A stretch of 38,646 bases of DNA from Streptomyces sp. DvalAA-14 (lineage in GTDB: Bacteria > Actinomycetota > Actinomycetes > Streptomycetales > Streptomycetaceae). How positions within the stretch are numbered: position 1 is the stretch's first letter; each line of letters starts with the position of its first letter. Under the pieces are notes generated by a model, which saw only the letters and a program-made list of their open reading frames with translations, made no database searches and was not told where the DNA came from. A program made the translations under genes and the position numbers. This document shows, one piece after another, positions 29,429 to 35,990 of this stretch. The stretch covers positions 1 to 38,646 of the forward strand of contig NZ_FMCH01000169.1 in NCBI RefSeq assembly GCF_900091855.1. Direction: 5' to 3'.

Positions 29429-32401
29429 ATGAGATGGATGGCATCGGCAGGCAAGATCCTCGGTTCGGCGGTGACCTTCGCGCTGGTCGGCGCGGGAGCG
29501 CTGGGGGCGGCGGCGAGTCCCGCGCAGGCGGCGGGCGCGAAAGTGCTGTGGGCGGCCCCTGACGGGCACGGCGGGGCGTGCACCGCGCGGAATCCCTGTT
29601 CGCTGGCCGGGGCGCAGGCCGCGGTGCGCGCCGTGGAGCGCGGCCGGGGCCCGGCCGATGTCCGGGTCGAACTCCTCGGCGGCACCTACCGGTTGAGCAC
29701 GACATGGCAGCTCGGGGCGCAGGATTCGGGCAGCCCGGGCCACCCGGTGGTGTGGCAGGCCGCACCGGGCGCCCGCCCGGTGATCGCCGGCTCCACCCGG
29801 GTCTCGGACTGGCACCAGGTGGGCAGCAGCGGCGTATGGGCGGCGCGCGTGCCCCACGGCAGCGCCACCCGCCAGCTCTACGTCGACGGCAAGGAGGCCC
29901 CGATCGCGCAGGCCACCCCGGCCGCCCTGCACTTCTCCGGCAACTGGGCCGGCTCGTCGACCGGTTACGACCTGTCGGCCGACCCGACCGCCCGGGCGTG
30001 GTTCGCCGGCCTCACGGCCGCGCAACTGGCCCAGGTCGAGTTCGACTACCCGGCGGGCAACGGCGCCTGGACGGATTCCCGGTGCGGTGTCGCGCGGATG
30101 TCCGGCAGCACCCTCGTGATGGACCAGCCCTGCTGGACCAACGTGACCGACATCGCCCCGTTCAGCCAGGGCACCGGCGGCCTCCCGTCGATGCCCACCT
30201 CACAGCTGCCCGCGACCGTCCAAGGGGCCCGCAGCCTTCTGACGAGCGGTCAGTGGTTCCTGGACACCTCCACCGACACGCTCTACTACGCAGCCGGCAA
30301 GGGCCGGCGGATGACCGGATCCGACGTCGAACTCCCGCGGCTGGAAAAGCTGGTGCAGGGCGCGGGAAGCCTCGCCGAACCCCTGCACGACATCACCTTC
30401 GCGGGCCTGCAGTTCTCCTACGCCACCTGGAACGCCCCCTCCTCCGCGGCCGGCTTCGCCGATGTGCAGAGCAACCTGCGCCGCACCGGCGCCAACAACC
30501 AGGGCCTGTGCGGCTTCTCCGACCCGGCCGGCACCTGCCCGTGGGGCGCGCTGACCCAGCCGCTGGCCAACGTCGCCTTCAGCGGCGCCAGCCGTGTGAC
30601 GCTCACCGGCAACCGGTTCGTCGATCTCGGCGGCGCGGGCCTGAGTTTGATGTACGGGGGCACCCACAACGTCGTCGACGCCAACGAGTTCACCGCGATC
30701 GCGTCCACCGCGCTGTCGCTCGGCTGCACCTACGACCCGACCCCGACCGTCACCCCGGCATCGGTGATCGAGGCCAACTGCACGCCCGACCCGAAGGCCG
30801 TACGCGGCGACCGGGTCGGGGACAACGAGATCCTGGACCACACCACGGTCTCGGACAACGTGATCCACGACATCGGCACCGACTACCGCTCGGCCTGCGG
30901 CATCACGCTGCTGTTCAGCCGGCACACCGTGATCAGCCACAACGAGCTGTACGACCTGCCGTACACCGGGATCACCGCGGGTGTCATCCAGGGCCACGTG
31001 GACGAGGCCGACCATCCGCAGAACTCCACCAACATCAACGCCGACAACACGATCAGCGACAACCTGATCTTCGACGTCATGCAGGTGCTGGACGACGGCG
31101 GCGCCATCTACATGGAGGGCCACCAGGCGCAGTACGTCGACGGGGCGGACGGCACGATCGACGCCGCGGCCACCCTGGCCAACGGCCTGCACGTCACCGA
31201 CAACGTTGTCTACAACGACGGGTCGCGCTTCAACGCCTTCTACGACGACGCCGGTTCGGAGTGGATCGGCTTCAGCGGCAACGTCGAGTTCCACCCGCTG
31301 ACGTCGATCGGCGCGCAGGGCGGCTGCTCGGCCACCGGGCACTTCTGGGTCACCGGCAACTACTTCTCCGACCCGGCGGGCAGCTACATCTGCACGGCGC
31401 CGGTCGACTCCAACGTCAGCGGCAACACCGTCATCCCCGCCGCCCCGGGACCGGACGACATCCCGGTCGCCCTCCTGGCGAACGCCGGTGTCACCGGCGG
31501 ACACCGGGCGCTGGCCGCCGCCGTGCCCCTGCGGACGAGCTACGTCTCCGCGCCCCGGCCCGCGGCGGCCGGCTCCTCGACGGACCGGGTGCTCATCGCG
31601 GGCGCCGGGTTCTCGGCCGCCACCCCGGTGTACTTCGGCGGGCAGCGGGCCAGCGAGGTCCGCTTCGTCTCCACCGGCTTCCTGATCGCCACCGTGCCGG
31701 CCGGGGCCGACGGCACCGACGTCACCGTGGGTCCCTACGTCCCGCGCCCGGTGATCACCGCTCCCGCCGGCGGCACCACCGGTCTCGCGGCCGGCTACCC
31801 GGTACGCGGGACCGCGGTGGCGGGGAACACCGTCACCGTCACCGACGGCACGGACCAGGCGAGTTGCACCGCTACCGCCGCCACCGACGGCACGTGGAGC
31901 TGCACCCTGACCGGCTCCTCGGCCGGACAGCACAGCCTGTCGGCCGTACAGACCGACCGGAACGCGGTCACCTCCAAGGCGTCGCCGGCCGTCCTGGTCT
32001 ACGTCGGCACCCCGCCGGCCGCGGCCCGCGTCAACGACACCGACCCGTCGATCGGCTACGACAACTGGGACTACCTCGACAGCCGGGGGTACGGCGACCT
32101 CGACGACGACGTCCACTACGCGACGGCCGACGGCAGCAGCTTCACGGCCACCTTCATCGGCACCCGGATCACGGTGTTCGGCGAGGAGTACACCGACCAG
32201 GGCGACATCAGTGTGTCGATCGACGGCGGCCCCGCCACCGTCGTCGACACGGTGCCCGCCGACGGCGCCCGGCACGCCGACGTGGCCGTCTACACCGGCG
32301 CCGCTCTCCCGGCGGGCGTGCACACGATCACGGTGACCAAGCTCTCGGGCTCCTACGCGACCTTCGACGGCTTCGAGATCGACAACCCGGCCTCCCGGTA
32401 G
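29429..32401 (+). CDS. Secreted right-handed parallel beta-helix protein with TIG and Ig-like domains, probable polysaccharide hydrolase
   Basis: This extracellular protein has 990 residues. A Sec signal peptide (1-34, ending SPAQA-A) is followed by a segment typical of large beta-helix glycosidases (WAAPDGHGGACTARNPCSL; LLGGTYRLSTTWQL; RPVIAGSTRVSDW). A beta-helix to about 690 shows repeated strand turns such as VTLTGNRFVDLGGAGLSLM, TVSDNVIHDIG, TVISHNELYDLPYTGI and LHVTDNVVYND. Residues about 700-768 form a TIG/IPT-like domain (RVLIAGAGFSAATPVYFGG), 770-860 an Ig-like domain, and 866-990 a C-terminal beta-sandwich that may bind sugar. The arrangement recalls GH141 or GH120 enzymes, but I cannot assign the catalytic residues. 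The ATG at 29429 follows CGGAGC by a few bases. It precedes a GH106-type rhamnosidase, which points to pectin or plant glycan breakdown. Confidence 0.8.
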   Translation: MRWMASAGKILGSAVTFALVGAGALGAAASPAQAAGAKVLWAAPDGHGGACTARNPCSLAGAQAAVRAVERGRGPADVRVELLGGTYRLSTTWQLGAQDSGSPGHPVVWQAAPGARPVIAGSTRVSDWHQVGSSGVWAARVPHGSATRQLYVDGKEAPIAQATPAALHFSGNWAGSSTGYDLSADPTARAWFAGLTAAQLAQVEFDYPAGNGAWTDSRCGVARMSGSTLVMDQPCWTNVTDIAPFSQGTGGLPSMPTSQLPATVQGARSLLTSGQWFLDTSTDTLYYAAGKGRRMTGSDVELPRLEKLVQGAGSLAEPLHDITFAGLQFSYATWNAPSSAAGFADVQSNLRRTGANNQGLCGFSDPAGTCPWGALTQPLANVAFSGASRVTLTGNRFVDLGGAGLSLMYGGTHNVVDANEFTAIASTALSLGCTYDPTPTVTPASVIEANCTPDPKAVRGDRVGDNEILDHTTVSDNVIHDIGTDYRSACGITLLFSRHTVISHNELYDLPYTGITAGVIQGHVDEADHPQNSTNINADNTISDNLIFDVMQVLDDGGAIYMEGHQAQYVDGADGTIDAAATLANGLHVTDNVVYNDGSRFNAFYDDAGSEWIGFSGNVEFHPLTSIGAQGGCSATGHFWVTGNYFSDPAGSYICTAPVDSNVSGNTVIPAAPGPDDIPVALLANAGVTGGHRALAAAVPLRTSYVSAPRPAAAGSSTDRVLIAGAGFSAATPVYFGGQRASEVRFVSTGFLIATVPAGADGTDVTVGPYVPRPVITAPAGGTTGLAAGYPVRGTAVAGNTVTVTDGTDQASCTATAATDGTWSCTLTGSSAGQHSLSAVQTDRNAVTSKASPAVLVYVGTPPAAARVNDTDPSIGYDNWDYLDSRGYGDLDDDVHYATADGSSFTATFIGTRITVFGEEYTDQGDISVSIDGGPATVVDTVPADGARHADVAVYTGAALPAGVHTITVTKLSGSYATFDGFEIDNPASR

Positions 32402-32457
32402 CCCGGCAGGCCCGAGCCGCCCGGTCTGCGGGACAACCGCGCGCCGGCTCGCGCAGT

Positions 32458-32498
32458 CGGCCTCCGTGCGACGGAACACCGCCGTCGCCCGGAGGCCG
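32458..32498 (+). terminator. Interrupted hairpin after the beta-helix gene
   Basis: CGGCCTCCG (32458-32466) pairs with CGGAGGCCG (32490-32498), and CGACGG (32469-32474) pairs with CCGTCG (32482-32487), separated by a two-base internal mismatch. The stem has fifteen pairs in total and a seven-base loop, 57 bases after the stop codon. There is no U-tract. Confidence 0.55.
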
Positions 32499-32537
32499 CG
32501 TCCGGCTGGCTGGCACCCGGTCCGCGCGAGGCGCGCA

Positions 32538-32551
32538 TTGAAACTGTTCAA
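32538..32551. repeat. Inverted repeat TTGAA-N4-TTCAA
   Basis: This is a perfect five-base inverted repeat with a four-base spacer in an AT-richer patch upstream of the rhamnosidase promoter. It resembles, in base content, the repeat overlapping the promoter of the preceding gene, so a shared regulator is possible but unproven. Confidence 0.35.
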
Positions 32552-32617
32552 CAGGTGCCGCGAACGGGCTCCGCGCCGAGGGCGGAGCCGGCGGCATGTC
32601 AGCAGCGCTTGGACCCC

Positions 32618-32671
32618 TTGACGGTGATGGATTTCACGCCGTAGCGTCCAGGCCAGGATTTAAACGTTTCA
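32618..32671 (+). promoter_or_regulatory. Promoter and LacI-type operator of the GH106 gene
   Basis: TTGACG (32618-32623), an 18-base spacer and TAGCGT (32642-32647) give a strong actinomycete vegetative promoter. About ten bases further on, just inside the expected transcript, lies TTAAACGTTTCA (32660-32671). Its centre, AAACGTTT, is a perfect palindrome and matches the CG-centred AAACGTTT operators of LacI-family sugar repressors. This position is typical for repression. No LacI gene is in the window. Confidence 0.65.
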
Positions 32672-32764
32672 CATTCTTGTCGGCAACGTGGCGGACCCGT
32701 TTCCGACGCATCGACGCGTGCGCCCCGCCCCGGCGGCGGCGCGAGCCCCGAGGAGACGCGCACC

Positions 32765-35700
32765 ATGACCGACGACAGCCGAAGCCAGAGCCGGTTCGCC
32801 CGGCGAAGAGTCCTGCAGGCCGGAGCGGCGGCGGGCGCCGGGGCGGCGCTGGCCTGGGGTGCCTCCTCGGGAGCCGCCGGGGCCGCGGCGCCGACGGAAT
32901 CGGCGGGGGCGGCCGACCGAACGGCCGTGCCGCGGCAGGGCGCGGACCGCCCCGGGTCGGCCGGGTGGTTCAGCGCGCCGGGCGCGGCGGTCAGGCCCAA
33001 GTTCCGCTGGTGGTGGCCGGACGGCCTGGTGGATCCGGCGGAGATCCAGCGGGAGATCGACCAGATCGCGGACGCCGGCTTCGGCGGCGTGGAGATCGCC
33101 GCGGTCCACCACAGCGTGGACGATCCGGCCGTCCTGGACACCGCCCACCACGGCTGGGGCAGCGCGTCCTGGGTGGCCGGCGTGGAGGCGGCCCTCGAAC
33201 AGGCCGATCGGCGCGGCCTGACCGTGGACATCACCGCCGGGCCGGCCTGGCCCACCGCGGTCCCCACGATCACGCCGGACAGCGCGGCCGCCGTGCAGGA
33301 ACTCGCCCACGGCGTCGTCGCGGTGGCGGGCGGGACCACCTACACCGGCCCGGTCCCCGCAGCGGTGGTCGCGGCCGACCCGGCCGCCCGGACCTCCGTC
33401 CTGTTCGCGGTCCAGGCGGTGCGGATCGACACCGCCAACACCACCAAGAAGGAGACCGGCCTGGACCCGGCCACCCTGGTGGACCTGACCTGCCAGGTCC
33501 GTTCCGGCGCGATCACCTGGACCGCGCCGGACGACGGCGGGTCCTGGCTGCTGCTCGGCTACTGGCAGCGCGGCACCGGCCAGACCCCGGAGGCCGGCCC
33601 GCACACCGTGCCCACCGCCTACGTGGTGGACCACTTCAGCGCCGCGGGCACCCGGGCCGTCATCGACTTCTGGGAGTCGGACCTGCTGACGCACCCGATC
33701 CGCCGACTGATCGGCCGGGTCGGGGGGAGCCTGTTCGAGGACTCCATCGAGTTGGAGTCCGACGCGCTGCTGTGGACGTCCGCGCTGCCCGCGGAGTTCG
33801 CCCGCCGCCGGGGATACCCGCTGCTTCCCTACCTGCCCGTGGTCGTGCTCAGCAAGAGCAACCAGGTCTACGCCTACGACGCCGCACTGACCGTACGGGT
33901 ACGCCACGACTTCTGGCAGACCGTGTCGGAGCTGTACAACGCCCAGCACGTGACCGCCATCAAGAAATGGGCCGGCACCGTCGGGTTGAAGCTGCGCGCC
34001 CAGCCCTACGGACTGCAGACCGACGCCATCGCCACCGCCGCGATCCTGGACATCCCCGAAGGGGAGTCGCTCGGCTTCAAGAACCTCGACGACTTCCGCT
34101 GCCTGGCCGGCGGCCGGGACATGGCGGGCAGCACCATCCTGTCCTGCGAGTCGGGCGCCTACACCGGGGGCGCGTACAACACCACCTGGCAGAAGTTCCT
34201 GCGCACCATGGGCGGCGCCTACGCGGCCGGGGTCAACCAGACCGTCATCCACGGCTTCTCCTACGCCACCTTGCCGGGCACCGCCTGGCCGGGCTACGCG
34301 GCGTTCACCCCGTACCACGGCGCTGTCGGCTACGGCGAGTCCTGGGGGCCGCGGCAGCCCACCTGGCGGCACATCGAGGACATGTCCGGCTACCTCGCCC
34401 GGATCCACCAGGTACTCCAGGCCGGCAAGCCGCGGCTGGACGTCGCGATCTTCCGGCAGACCGGCTACACCGCCACCGGCATCGGCGCGTCGTGGTTCAC
34501 CTCGACCGGGATCCCGCTGGGCTGGAACCACGAGTTCATCAGCGAGCCGCTGCTGAGCCTGCCGTCCGCCCATGTCACCCAAGGGCGGCTGGCGGCCGGC
34601 GGGCCGGCCTACCAGGCGCTGTTCGTGGAGGCGGACTTCTTCGCCGGCTCCACCTGCACCCTGCCGGTCGCGGTCGCGGAGAAGTTCCTGGCGTTCACCA
34701 AGGCCGGGCTGCCGATCGTGCTGCTGGGCGACTGGAGCACCGCGACCGTCCCGGGCCGGGACACCGGCGGACAGGACGAACGGCTGCGCGCGGTGCTCAC
34801 CGAACTGCTGGCCCAGCCGAGGGTCCGGCAGCTCACCGACAAGACCGCGGTGGGCGCCGCGCTGGCCGACCTCGGGGTGGAGCCGGTGGTCTCGTACGCG
34901 ACGAGTTCGACACTGCTGAACGCGCACCGTTACGCCGACGGGGCCGACTACTACTACCTGTGCAACGGCAAGCACGCCGAGACCGTCAAGCCCCCGGTCG
35001 CCGCCATCGACCACGACGTGACGTTCCGGCGCGGCGACTCGCGGCAGGTCCCCTACCTGCTGGACCTGTGGACCGGCCGGGTGGAACGGGTCGGCGCCTG
35101 GACCGAGGACGGCGACAAGGCCACCTTGCGGGTGGCCCTGCAGCCCGGCGAGACGATGGTGGTGGCCTTCGGCGCGCCCGGCATGTTCGGCGACCGGACG
35201 GGCGCCGGCCCGCACGCGGTGAGCACCACCGCCGACGAGGCCAGGTTCGACGGGGGCGAGCTGGTGGTGCGCAGCGCCACCGACGGCGACTACACCACGG
35301 CGCTGTCCCACGGCCGCCCGGTGCGCAGCCGCATCTCCGGCGTGCCGCTGCCCACCGAACTCACCGCCTGGCAGCTGGATGTCGAGGACTGGCAGCCGGG
35401 CGCCGACGCGAACCGGACCACGATCGTCCGCCGCCGCGTCGGCCTGGACGCGCTCGTCGCCTGGCCGGACGTCCCGGAACTCGCGGACGTCTCCGGTATC
35501 GGCCGCTACCGCACCACCGTGCGGCTCGGTGCCGCCTGGACCGGCGGCCACGGTGCCTACCTGCAGTTGGGCACCGTCTACGACACCTGCCGGGTGACCG
35601 TCAACGGCCGGCTGCTCGATCCGGTCGACCACATCAACCCGGTGGTGGACCTCGGCGGCCACCTCCGTGCCGGCGACAACACGATCGAGGTCGAGGTGGC

Positions 35701-35824
35701 CACCACGCTCGGCAACCGGCTGCGGGTCAGCGATCCCGTGGTGTACGGCGCCTCGCCGCGCCAGCCGTACGGCCTGGTCGGCCCGGTCCGGCTGGTCCCC
35801 TACGGCCAGGCCCGGCTCGGCTGA
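32765..35824 (+). CDS. Tat-exported GH106-type glycoside hydrolase (alpha-L-rhamnosidase family)
   Basis: This secreted enzyme of 1019 residues is expected to remove alpha-L-rhamnose from plant polysaccharides or glycosides. The N-terminus has a twin-arginine region (F-A-R-R-R-V-L-Q), an Ala/Gly-rich hydrophobic stretch and a likely cleavage near residue 40. The catalytic part opens with the family-typical VRPKFRWWWPDGLVD and EIDQIADAGFGGVEIAAVHHS (about 75-120). Later conserved-looking parts include LFEDSIELES, YGLQTDAIAT, SCESGAYTGGAYN and QTVIHGFSYATLPG, a (beta/alpha)8 barrel pattern. The C-terminal 250 residues form beta-sandwich domains, including a jelly-roll with YRTTVRLGAAWTGGHGAYLQLGTV and VTVNGRLL. 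The ATG at 32765 has GAGGAGA nine bases upstream. Catalytic Glu residues are present in candidate positions but I cannot name them with certainty. Confidence 0.85.
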   Translation: MTDDSRSQSRFARRRVLQAGAAAGAGAALAWGASSGAAGAAAPTESAGAADRTAVPRQGADRPGSAGWFSAPGAAVRPKFRWWWPDGLVDPAEIQREIDQIADAGFGGVEIAAVHHSVDDPAVLDTAHHGWGSASWVAGVEAALEQADRRGLTVDITAGPAWPTAVPTITPDSAAAVQELAHGVVAVAGGTTYTGPVPAAVVAADPAARTSVLFAVQAVRIDTANTTKKETGLDPATLVDLTCQVRSGAITWTAPDDGGSWLLLGYWQRGTGQTPEAGPHTVPTAYVVDHFSAAGTRAVIDFWESDLLTHPIRRLIGRVGGSLFEDSIELESDALLWTSALPAEFARRRGYPLLPYLPVVVLSKSNQVYAYDAALTVRVRHDFWQTVSELYNAQHVTAIKKWAGTVGLKLRAQPYGLQTDAIATAAILDIPEGESLGFKNLDDFRCLAGGRDMAGSTILSCESGAYTGGAYNTTWQKFLRTMGGAYAAGVNQTVIHGFSYATLPGTAWPGYAAFTPYHGAVGYGESWGPRQPTWRHIEDMSGYLARIHQVLQAGKPRLDVAIFRQTGYTATGIGASWFTSTGIPLGWNHEFISEPLLSLPSAHVTQGRLAAGGPAYQALFVEADFFAGSTCTLPVAVAEKFLAFTKAGLPIVLLGDWSTATVPGRDTGGQDERLRAVLTELLAQPRVRQLTDKTAVGAALADLGVEPVVSYATSSTLLNAHRYADGADYYYLCNGKHAETVKPPVAAIDHDVTFRRGDSRQVPYLLDLWTGRVERVGAWTEDGDKATLRVALQPGETMVVAFGAPGMFGDRTGAGPHAVSTTADEARFDGGELVVRSATDGDYTTALSHGRPVRSRISGVPLPTELTAWQLDVEDWQPGADANRTTIVRRRVGLDALVAWPDVPELADVSGIGRYRTTVRLGAAWTGGHGAYLQLGTVYDTCRVTVNGRLLDPVDHINPVVDLGGHLRAGDNTIEVEVATTLGNRLRVSDPVVYGASPRQPYGLVGPVRLVPYGQARLG

Positions 35825-35872
35825 CGGGAACCGCCGCCGGCCGGGCCAGGGCTGTCCCGTCGCCGGCATGAT

Positions 35873-35916
35873 TCTGCCTCTCCATGGGGCGCCGTCGTCA
35901 CCCACGGAGAGGCAGA
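35873..35916. terminator. First of two tandem hairpins between converging GH106 and GH3 genes
   Basis: TCTGCCTCTCC (35873-35883) pairs perfectly with GGAGAGGCAGA (35906-35916); four further pairs (35885-35888 with 35901-35904) follow one mismatch, leaving a 12-base loop. Rightward transcripts meet TTCGT after it. It lies 49 bases after the GH106 stop codon. Confidence 0.7.
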
Positions 35917-35924
35917 GTTCGTAG

Positions 35925-35958
35925 GGTGTGCGGGCCGGCCGGAGCCGGCCCGCACACC
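35925..35958. terminator. Second tandem hairpin, probably terminating the GH3 gene
   Basis: A perfect 15-base stem (35925-35939 with 35944-35958) closes a four-base CGGA loop. It lies 32 bases beyond the stop codon of the leftward GH3 gene and also blocks rightward read-through. No U-tract is present, but the stem is very stable. Confidence 0.75.
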
Positions 35959-35990
35959 TTCACCGGTGGTCCGGTGCGGTCACCCCGCGC

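Larger units (their letters stand above)
32402..32764. other. Intergenic region with terminator, two inverted repeats and a promoter
   Basis: These roughly 360 bases contain no gene. From left to right they hold an interrupted hairpin (32458-32498), the inverted repeat TTGAA-ACTG-TTCAA (32538-32551), a good promoter (32618-32647) with an operator-like palindrome just after it (32660-32671), and an untranslated leader ending in GAGGAGA before the next start codon. Confidence 0.7.

Noticed and set aside
29578-32541. 987-codon open frame in another + frame of the beta-helix gene
   Set aside because: It is Arg/Pro-rich with no secretion signal or domain; the overlapping frame has a signal peptide and beta-helix repeats.
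32669-35905. Long minus-strand open frame across the GH106 gene
   Set aside because: It is an antisense shadow; the + strand carries a Tat signal, a ribosome-binding site and conserved glycosidase segments.
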